Assembly (NCBI GenBank): GCA_007693875.1
Contig: RECT01000354.1
Location: forward strand, 1 to 19,860
Direction: 5' to 3'
Source: Spirulina sp. DLM2.Bin59
GTDB lineage: Bacteria > Cyanobacteriota > Cyanobacteriia > Cyanobacteriales > Spirulinaceae
Length of the DNA: 19,860 bases
A program made the position numbers and the translations under genes. Of this stretch, positions 13,816 to 19,860 are shown piece by piece. A model generated the notes under the pieces. It had not been told where the DNA came from and searched no databases. It saw only the letters and a list, made by a program, of their open reading frames with translations. Numbering within the stretch: position 1 is the stretch's first letter; every line of letters starts with the position of its first letter.

Positions 13816-15393
13816 ATGAATGTCCTTCTGATCTATCCCTTTTTTCCCAAAACCTTCTGGTCCTACGAAAAAATCCTCGAACTGGTCAATCGTAAAGTCC
13901 TCCTGCCCCCCCTTGGGCTGATCACCGTGGCGGCGATCCTACCCCAAACCTGGAATTTTAAACTGGTGGATCGCAATATTCGCAGCGTCACGGCGGCAGA
14001 ATGGGATTGGGCGGAATTGGTGATTCTCTCCGGCATGATTGTCCAAAAACAGGACATGATTGATCTCATTGGGGAAGCCAAAGGACGGGGCAAAAAAGTC
14101 GCCGTCGGCGGCCCCTACCCCACCGCCCTCCCCGATGAAATGCGGGATGCTGGCGTTGATTATTTAATCCTGGATGAAGGAGAAATCACGCTACCCCTGT
14201 TTGTAGAAGCCATTGAACGGGGCGAAGGTCAGGGGGAATTTACCGCCAACGGTGCAAAGCCCGACGTAACCACCACGCCGCCGCCGCGCTACGACCTCCT
14301 CGAAACCAGCGCCTATGATTCCATGTCGGTGCAGTTTTCCCGGGGCTGCCCCTTTCAATGTGAATTCTGCGACATTATTGTCCTCTACGGGCGCAAACCC
14401 CGCACCAAAACCCCCGCCCAACTCCTCGCTGAACTCCAATCCCTCTACGATATGGGATGGCGCGGCAGTGTGTTTATGGTGGATGATAACTTTATCGGCA
14501 ATAAGCGTAACGTTAAATTGCTCCTCAACGCCCTGAAAACTTGGCAGGCGGAACGGGGTTATCCCTTTAGCTTTGATACGGAGGCCTCCATCGATCTTGC
14601 TGAAGATGATGAACTAATTGAATTGATGCTCGATTGCAACTTTGGGGCTGTGTTTATGGGGATCGAAACCCCCGATACCGATAGCCTCGAAGTCACGAAG
14701 AAGTTTCAAAATATGCGATCGCCCCTCCTCGAATCCATCGATAAAGTCACCCAAGCCGGCCTGCGCGTCATGGCCGGCTTTATCATTGGCTTTGATGGGG
14801 AAAAATCCGGAGCCGGGCAGCGCATCGTTGATTTTGCCGAAATCACCGCCATCCCCACCACCCTCTTCGGCATCCTCCAAGCCCTCCCCAACACCGCCCT
14901 CTGGCATCGTCTCGACCGAGAAAACCGGCTCCACGCCCAAACCATCAACCTCGACCAAACCAGCTTGATGAACTTTGTCCCCACCCGTCCCGTCGAGGAC
15001 ATTGCCCAGGAATACATTGAAGCCTTTGCCCAGCTTTACGAACCCCATCAATATCTGGATCGCGTTTATCGCTACTTCTTGAAATTAGGCGCACCGCGCA
15101 TCAAAGTCGCTTTTCAATGGCCCAGTGCCGTCGAGTTGCGGGCCCTGCTGATTATCCTCTGGCGACAAGGCTTCAAACGTTCAACCCGCTGGCGATTTTG
15201 GCATCACCTCATCGGCATCCTCCGCAACAATCCCGCCGTTTGGGATCGCTATCTCACCGTTTGTGCCCACAATGAGCATTTTCTTGTCTACCGGGATATT
15301 GTCCGCCAACAAATCCAAGCCCAACTGGAAACCTATTTAGCCCAGAATGCCGCCGCTGCCCACGATCAAGCAGAGACCCTCACCGTGGCTTAA
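13816..15393 (+). CDS. Cobalamin-binding radical SAM enzyme, copy 1 of 3
   Basis: The 525-aa product has a cobalamin-binding domain (about 1-140), a radical SAM domain (about 170-370) and a C-terminal DUF4070-like region. The cluster motif FSRGCPFQCEFC places the three iron-sulfur cysteines at 178, 182 and 185. The glycine-rich GGPYPTALPDEM follows the B12-fold core; the usual DxHxxG histidine is replaced by VDRNI (51-55), so no lower cobalt ligand is visible. The class includes HpnP (hopanoid C-2 methylation), HpnR and BchE. Substrate and reaction here are unknown. This copy lacks the basic linker found in copies 2 and 3 near residue 430 and is the most divergent. A weak -10 (TAAGAT, 13780-13785) lies upstream. 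Copy 2 starts 64 bp after it. Confidence 0.9.
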   Translation: MNVLLIYPFFPKTFWSYEKILELVNRKVLLPPLGLITVAAILPQTWNFKLVDRNIRSVTAAEWDWAELVILSGMIVQKQDMIDLIGEAKGRGKKVAVGGPYPTALPDEMRDAGVDYLILDEGEITLPLFVEAIERGEGQGEFTANGAKPDVTTTPPPRYDLLETSAYDSMSVQFSRGCPFQCEFCDIIVLYGRKPRTKTPAQLLAELQSLYDMGWRGSVFMVDDNFIGNKRNVKLLLNALKTWQAERGYPFSFDTEASIDLAEDDELIELMLDCNFGAVFMGIETPDTDSLEVTKKFQNMRSPLLESIDKVTQAGLRVMAGFIIGFDGEKSGAGQRIVDFAEITAIPTTLFGILQALPNTALWHRLDRENRLHAQTINLDQTSLMNFVPTRPVEDIAQEYIEAFAQLYEPHQYLDRVYRYFLKLGAPRIKVAFQWPSAVELRALLIILWRQGFKRSTRWRFWHHLIGILRNNPAVWDRYLTVCAHNEHFLVYRDIVRQQIQAQLETYLAQNAAAAHDQAETLTVA

Positions 15394-15457
15394 CTTTGAC
15401 TGATCCTCACACCATCTCAACACACCCTAAACACCGATCCTTTCACCCCATACCTTA

Positions 15458-17101
15458 ATGATGTTAAAAGTTCTACTGATTTATCCCCTGTTTCCCAAAA
15501 GCTTTTGGTCTTTTGAAAAAACCCTCGAATTGGTGGGGCGCAAAGCGATGCTGCCTCCCCTGGGTTTAGCGACCGTTGCCGCTCTCCTGCCCCAGGATTG
15601 GGAATTTCGCCTCGTGGATCGCAACGTCAGCGACATCACCGAAGCCGATTGGGATTGGACGGAACTGGTCGTGATGTCCGGGATGATCGTTCAAAAAGAC
15701 GATATGCTCGCCCAAATTGCCGAAGCGAAACGCCGAGGCAAAAAGGTCGCCGTCGGTGGCCCCTACGCCACCTCCCTTTATCCCGAAGTGGAAGCAGCGG
15801 GGGCAGATTATTTAATCCTGGATGAAGGGGAAATCACGATTCCTTTGTTTGTGGAGGCCATCAGTAATGGGGCTGAATCCGGTAAATTCCGCGCTACGGA
15901 AAAACCCGATGTCACCAGTACCCCCATCCCCCGCTTTGATCTGTTGGATTTCAATGCCTATTCAGAAATGGCGGTGCAGTTTTCCCGGGGTTGCCCCTTC
16001 CAATGCGAATTCTGCGACATTATTGTCCTCTATGGCCGCAAACCCCGCACCAAAGCTCCGGAACAAATGCTCGCAGAACTGCAACGCCTCTACGATCTCG
16101 GTTGGCGGCGGAGCATCTTCATGGTGGATGACAACTTCATTGGCAATAAACGCAATGTCAAGCTCCTGCTCCAGGCGATGATCCCCTGGATGGAGGAGCG
16201 GGGCTATCCCTTCACGATCTCCACGGAAGCATCGGTGGATTTGGCCAATGATCAGGAATTGATGGATTTAATGACCGCCGCTGGGTTTAGTGCCGTCTTT
16301 TTGGGCATTGAGACTCCCGACGAAGGTAGCCTTGAGGTAACGAAAAAATTCCAAAACACCCGCGATCCCCTCAGTGAGTCTGTCCATAAAATCATTAGCT
16401 CTGGCCTGCGGGTGATGGCGGGCTTTATTATCGGGTTTGATGGCGAAAAAACCGGAGCCGGGCAGCGGATTGTCGATTTTGTCGAAAAAACGACGATTCC
16501 CACCGCTGTATTCAGTATGCTCCAAGCCTTGCCAGATACCGCCCTCTGGCATCGCCTCGAAAAAGAGGGCCGCCTCCTCAGTGGGGAGGGCAATATTAAC
16601 CAAAGCACACTGATTAACTTTGTGCCGACCCGGCCCCTAGCGGATATTGCCCGCGAATTTGTCGAGGGCTGGGAGCAACTTTATGATCCGATCCAATTCC
16701 TCGATCGCACCTATCGCCACTATCGCATTCTTGGCTCTGCCCCTTGCCATGCCAAACGCCGTGCCAAAATGAAGGGCAAACCCAAGGGGAAACAACAAGT
16801 CACCCGGCGGGAATTGCAGGCGTTGCTGATCATTGCCTGGCGGCAGGGGATTGTCCGGAAAACCCGGTTTAAGTTCTGGGTTTATTTGGTGCAAATGCTG
16901 ATCCATAATCGCGGTGGGATTCCCAGCTATTTAGGGGTGTGCGCTCAAATTGAGCATTTCTTGGAGTACCGAGAAATTGTTAAAAACAATATCCAAACCA
17001 AATTGGATGCCTATTTGGTGGAAGAGCAGCGGTTGCGGGCTACCCAAGCAGAGCAACAAACAGCGGCGGCGATCCGCGATAGCGCAGCCATCGCCGGTTA
17101 A
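15458..17101 (+). CDS. Cobalamin-binding radical SAM enzyme, copy 2 of 3
   Basis: This 547-aa paralogue (546 if the second ATG at 15461 is used) has the same domain order: B12-binding (about 1-140), radical SAM with cysteines 179, 183 and 186, then the DUF4070-like tail. Shared blocks include LYGRKPRTKAPEQMLAELQ, VDDNFIGNKRNVKLLLQAM and GLRVMAGFIIGFDGEKTGAG. Relative to copy 1 it has an extra lysine/arginine-rich linker (AKRRAKMKGKPKGKQQVTRR) before the conserved ALLIIAWRQG block. It also ends with a longer alanine/glutamine-rich tail. Copies 2 and 3 are visibly closer to each other than to copy 1. Start choice is ambiguous (ATGATG), and no Shine-Dalgarno is evident. The substrate is unknown. 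Confidence 0.9.
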   Translation: MMLKVLLIYPLFPKSFWSFEKTLELVGRKAMLPPLGLATVAALLPQDWEFRLVDRNVSDITEADWDWTELVVMSGMIVQKDDMLAQIAEAKRRGKKVAVGGPYATSLYPEVEAAGADYLILDEGEITIPLFVEAISNGAESGKFRATEKPDVTSTPIPRFDLLDFNAYSEMAVQFSRGCPFQCEFCDIIVLYGRKPRTKAPEQMLAELQRLYDLGWRRSIFMVDDNFIGNKRNVKLLLQAMIPWMEERGYPFTISTEASVDLANDQELMDLMTAAGFSAVFLGIETPDEGSLEVTKKFQNTRDPLSESVHKIISSGLRVMAGFIIGFDGEKTGAGQRIVDFVEKTTIPTAVFSMLQALPDTALWHRLEKEGRLLSGEGNINQSTLINFVPTRPLADIAREFVEGWEQLYDPIQFLDRTYRHYRILGSAPCHAKRRAKMKGKPKGKQQVTRRELQALLIIAWRQGIVRKTRFKFWVYLVQMLIHNRGGIPSYLGVCAQIEHFLEYREIVKNNIQTKLDAYLVEEQRLRATQAEQQTAAAIRDSAAIAG

Positions 17102-17266
17102 TTCCCCCATTTGGCCCCAATCCTCTCAATAATATGGATAGCTCCAGCATCCGCTGGGCTGTCCGACCTTTGGATCCTCAATCACTGGGGATTGTTGTCA
17201 CTGATCCCCGCAATGGAGAGCTGAGAACACACAGAGATATCCTTACAACACTGGAGCATCGTCACT
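17102..17266. other. Spacer between radical SAM copies 2 and 3
   Basis: This 165-bp spacer is the longest within the array. It contains a small inverted repeat GGGGAT / ATCCCC (17187-17209) with an 11-nt loop and no T-tract. GGAG (17253-17256) is positioned 10 nt before the TTG start of copy 3. No clear promoter is seen, so co-transcription is possible but not shown. Confidence 0.45.
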
Positions 17267-18883
17267 TTGAACGTTTTACTGATCTATCCTCTCTTTCCCA
17301 AAACCTTTTGGTCTTTTGAAAAAACCCTGGCATTGGTGGGGCGCAAAGCGATGCTGCCCCCCTTGGGTTTGGTGACGGTGGCGGCGATTTTGCCCCAAAC
17401 CTGGGACTATCGGCTGTGCGATCGCAATATTGGTGAAATCAGCGAAGCCGATTGGGATTGGGCTGAGTTGGTGATTTTATCGGGGATGATCGTCCAACGG
17501 GATGACTTCATCGCCCAAATCCGCGCCGCCAAAGCTCGAGGTAAATTGGTGGCCGTCGGCGGCCCTTACCCCACCTCCATTCCTGAGGAAATGTCCGCCG
17601 CTGGAGCCGATTTCCTCGTTCTTGATGAGGGAGAATTGACGCTGCCGATGTTTGTGGAGGCCATCGAATCGGGAGCCACCAGCGGCACATTCCGCAGCGG
17701 CGAAAAACCCGATGTCACCACCACCCCGGTGCCCCGCTACGATCTCCTCGATCTCAACGCCTATACGGAAATGTCAGTGCAGTTTTCCCGAGGTTGCCCT
17801 TTCCAATGCGAATTTTGCGACATTATCGTCCTCTATGGTCGCAAGCCCCGCACCAAAGCCCCGGAGCAACTGTTAGCGGAATTGCAAGCCCTCTACGATC
17901 TCGGCTGGCGGCGCAGTATCTTCCTCGTTGATGATAATTTCATCGGCAACAAGCGCAACGTCAAGTTACTGCTGAAGGCCCTGATTCCTTGGATGAAGGA
18001 GCGGGGCTATCCCTTCAGCATCAATACGGAAGCCTCAGTGGATCTGGCTCAGGATGTGGAATTGATGGAGTCGATGGTGGAAGCAGGGTTTAGCTCGGTC
18101 TTTTTGGGCATTGAAACCCCCGATGAGGGGAGTTTAGAAGTAACCCGCAAATTCCAAAATACCCGCGACCCCCTGAGCGAGTCGGTTCAGGCGATCATTC
18201 ACTCTGGGCTGCGGGTGATGGCGGGCTTTATTGTTGGGTTTGATGGGGAGAAAACGGGAGCGGGTCAGCGGATTGTTGAGTTTGTCGAAAAAACGACAAT
18301 TCCCACGGCGTTTTTCAGTATGCTCCAAGCTTTGCCCAATACTGCCCTTTGGCATCGCCTGGATCGGGAGGGCCGCCTCTTGGAGGGGGATGTGGACAAG
18401 ATGGGCAACCAAACCAACTTGATCAACTTCATTCCCACCCGCCCCATTGAAGAAATCGCCCAGGAATATGTCGATGGGTTCTGGCAACTTTATGACCCGA
18501 TCAAATTTATGGATCGGGTTTATCACCATGTCCGCACCTTTGAGGCGGCTCCCCAACGACAGGCCCGGCGGCAGATTAAAAAGGCCTTTAAAGCGGCGGG
18601 GAAAGATCCCCAACCCTTTGATTTTTCGATCCTGCGTGCTCTAGGGATTATTGCCTGGCAACAAGGGGTGGTGCGTAAAACCCGGTTCAAATTCTGGGGC
18701 TATCTCTGGACGTTGTGGCGATCGCAACCCGATAGCATTGTCAGTTTTCTCAGTGTCTGCGCCCAAATCGAGCACTTTATCGAATACCGCAGTATTGTCA
18801 AAGACCAAATTGAGGCCCAATTGGCGGTTTATGTCGCCCAAAAGGCCAAACATGATGCGGAGCAACCGGCGATCGCCGCTTAA
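17267..18883 (+). CDS. Cobalamin-binding radical SAM enzyme, copy 3 of 3 (TTG start)
   Basis: The 538-aa product aligns from end to end with the other two copies. It starts at TTG 17267: the protein then reads (M)NVLLIYPLFPKTFWSFEKT exactly as copy 1 does, GGAG lies 10 nt upstream, and an in-frame TGA at 17222-17224 leaves no ATG or GTG option. The radical SAM cysteines are 177, 181 and 184. The B12-type domain has CDRNIGEIS where a DxHxxG motif would be expected. The C-terminal region carries a basic linker (APQRQARRQIKKAFKAAGKD) like copy 2, then GIIAWQQGVVRKTRFKFW and SVCAQIEHFIEYRSIVKDQI. A strong terminator follows. The biochemical role is unresolved. Confidence 0.9.
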   Translation: MNVLLIYPLFPKTFWSFEKTLALVGRKAMLPPLGLVTVAAILPQTWDYRLCDRNIGEISEADWDWAELVILSGMIVQRDDFIAQIRAAKARGKLVAVGGPYPTSIPEEMSAAGADFLVLDEGELTLPMFVEAIESGATSGTFRSGEKPDVTTTPVPRYDLLDLNAYTEMSVQFSRGCPFQCEFCDIIVLYGRKPRTKAPEQLLAELQALYDLGWRRSIFLVDDNFIGNKRNVKLLLKALIPWMKERGYPFSINTEASVDLAQDVELMESMVEAGFSSVFLGIETPDEGSLEVTRKFQNTRDPLSESVQAIIHSGLRVMAGFIVGFDGEKTGAGQRIVEFVEKTTIPTAFFSMLQALPNTALWHRLDREGRLLEGDVDKMGNQTNLINFIPTRPIEEIAQEYVDGFWQLYDPIKFMDRVYHHVRTFEAAPQRQARRQIKKAFKAAGKDPQPFDFSILRALGIIAWQQGVVRKTRFKFWGYLWTLWRSQPDSIVSFLSVCAQIEHFIEYRSIVKDQIEAQLAVYVAQKAKHDAEQPAIAA

Positions 18884-18962
18884 AACCCGCCTCCATCCCG
18901 CCAATGTCAGGGGGATCAAAAAATCTTCCCCTGTGGAGATCAAATCTCAATGTTAGAATACC

Positions 18963-18995
18963 GGGCAGTGCTTTGTTGGTACTGCCCAAATTTTT
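18963..18995 (+). terminator. Rho-independent terminator closing the radical SAM array
   Basis: GGGCAGT and ACTGCCC form a perfect 7-bp stem with an 11-nt loop, followed by AAATTTTT. It lies about 80 bp after the stop of copy 3. I found no comparable terminator between the three copies, which supports a shared transcript. Confidence 0.85.
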
Positions 18996-19070
18996 AATCA
19001 TTTTGCCGTTAGAGCGCGAACAGCTCGCCCCCACTTGGGGTTTCGCACGTTTTTCTCGCCCTTAAGCCCT

Positions 19071-19860
19071 ATGGAAGGATCATTCGCATTAACCCTACAG
19101 ATCGTGATCGCCGTGCTGGCTGGCATTGGCGCACAGGTGCTGGGCGAAATCCTCAAAGTCCCCAGTATTGTCTTTTTGCTCCTGCTGGGGATCTTCCTTG
19201 GCTCCGATGGTTTAAATATTCTCCATCCCCACGAGTTAGGGGTGGGGCTAGAAGTCTTGGTCGCCCTCTCCGTAGCGATCATCCTCTTTGAAGGGGGGTT
19301 AAATCTGGAGCTGCGGGCCCTGGGGCGCGTTTCCGGCAGCTTGCGGAACCTTGTCACCATCGGCACAATGATCACCCTCCTCGGTGGGGGCATGGCAGCC
19401 CATTGGTTGAGCGAATTTCCCTGGTCCATCGCCTTTCTCTATGCCTCCCTGGTGGTTGTCACCGGCCCGACGGTGATCGGCCCCTTGTTGAAACAAGTCG
19501 CCGTAGACCGCCGCGTTGCCACACTCCTAGAAGGGGAAGGGGTTTTAATCGACCCCGTGGGGGCAATTCTGGCGGTGGTTGTCCTCGATACCATCCTCAA
19601 TAGTGATGCCGTCCCCGCCGCCATCTTCACCAGCCTCCTCCTCCGTTTGGGTATTGGCGTTTTAGTGGGCAGCATTGGCGGTTGGTTGTTGAGCTTAATG
19701 CTGCGCCAAGGGAACGGTATTTCTGAAGATTTAAAGAACTTAGTGGTTCTCGCCGGAGTTTGGGGCCTCTTTGGCCTGTCCCAGTTCCTCCGCAGTGAAT
19801 CGGGGTTAATGGCGACGGTGGTAGCCGGGTTGGTGTTGCGGGCCTCTGCCCTGCCGGAAG
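19071..19860 (+). CDS. CPA1-type Na+/H+ antiporter, N-terminal part (runs off the window)
   Basis: The first 263 codons are present and open to the end of the window. The product is a polytopic membrane protein with repeated hydrophobic helices: LQIVIAVLAGIGAQVLGEIL, VPSIVFLLLLGIFLG, LVALSVAIILFEGGLNLELR and others. FEGGLNLEL (73-81), TGPTVIGPLLKQV (131-143) and EGEGVLIDPVGA (154-165) mark the CPA1/NhaP fold, and the aspartate of LIDPVG corresponds to the ion-binding position. The residues before it are I-D, not the N-D pair common in NhaP proteins, and TGP replaces TDP in the preceding motif. Which cyanobacterial Nha paralogue this is cannot be told from half a gene. No Shine-Dalgarno precedes the ATG. 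Confidence 0.88.
   Translation, partial: MEGSFALTLQIVIAVLAGIGAQVLGEILKVPSIVFLLLLGIFLGSDGLNILHPHELGVGLEVLVALSVAIILFEGGLNLELRALGRVSGSLRNLVTIGTMITLLGGGMAAHWLSEFPWSIAFLYASLVVVTGPTVIGPLLKQVAVDRRVATLLEGEGVLIDPVGAILAVVVLDTILNSDAVPAAIFTSLLLRLGIGVLVGSIGGWLLSLMLRQGNGISEDLKNLVVLAGVWGLFGLSQFLRSESGLMATVVAGLVLRASALPE

Noticed and set aside
17134..17319. 61-codon frame between radical SAM copies 2 and 3
   Set aside because: It runs into copy 3 in another frame; no motif and no conservation evidence. The spacer is better explained as leader of copy 3.
13816..18883. Naming the radical SAM genes hpnP (hopanoid C-2 methylase)
   Set aside because: The architecture is compatible, but many subfamilies share it, there is no squalene-hopene cyclase or other hopanoid gene nearby, and three copies would be unexpected.
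1..19860. CRISPR arrays, tRNA or rRNA genes
   Set aside because: I saw no regularly spaced repeats and no tRNA- or rRNA-like sequence on either strand.

Overview
The window is chromosomal DNA from a cyanobacterium. Three lines of evidence agree: a PsaM microgene (photosystem I subunit XII), Vipp1/IM30 and a Psb32-type TPM protein; a ribosomal operon with the cyanobacterial layout (no rpsJ at the head, no rpsN between rplE and rpsH, no rpmD between rpsE and rplO); and at least 19 copies of the HIP1 octamer GCGATCGC. The genus cannot be fixed from this sequence.

Region 1 (1-9169, minus strand) is the S10/spc ribosomal protein operon, read right to left: rplC, rplD, rplW, rplB, rpsS, rplV, rpsC, rplP, rpmC, rpsQ, rplN, rplX, rplE, rpsH, rplF, rplR, rpsE, rplO and the 5' part of secY. 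Gaps are short or negative (rplD/rplW overlap by 8 nt, rplP/rpmC and rplN/rplX by 1 nt), as expected for one co-transcribed unit. Three starts were corrected from the longest open frame: rplC begins at GTG 9169, rplW at TTG 7865 and rpsS at ATG 6656.

Region 2 (9170-9886) is the leader of this operon. A near-consensus promoter (TTGACT-17-TATAGT, 9823-9795, minus strand) lies about 630 bp upstream of rplC. Between the two sits a decayed IS200/IS605-type tnpB relic (about 9190-9540) with hairpins at both sides. An insertion sequence therefore appears to have entered and decayed inside the 5' leader of the main ribosomal operon.

Region 3 (9887-13815) holds small membrane and thylakoid genes: a YtxH protein and a DUF948 protein in tandem; a convergent bitopic coiled-coil protein resembling FtsL/DivIC in architecture; psaM (31 aa, minus strand); vipp1; and a Psb32-like TPM protein, separated by clear hairpin terminators.

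Region 4 (13816-18883) is the most unusual part: three consecutive paralogous genes for cobalamin-binding radical SAM enzymes (525, 546-547 and 538 aa) with the same CxxxCxxC core, ended by one terminator at 18963-18995. They look like class B radical SAM enzymes (HpnP/BchE-like architecture with a DUF4070-like tail), but their substrates cannot be read from the sequence. Region 5 (19071 to the end) is the N-terminal part of a CPA1-type Na+/H+ antiporter.
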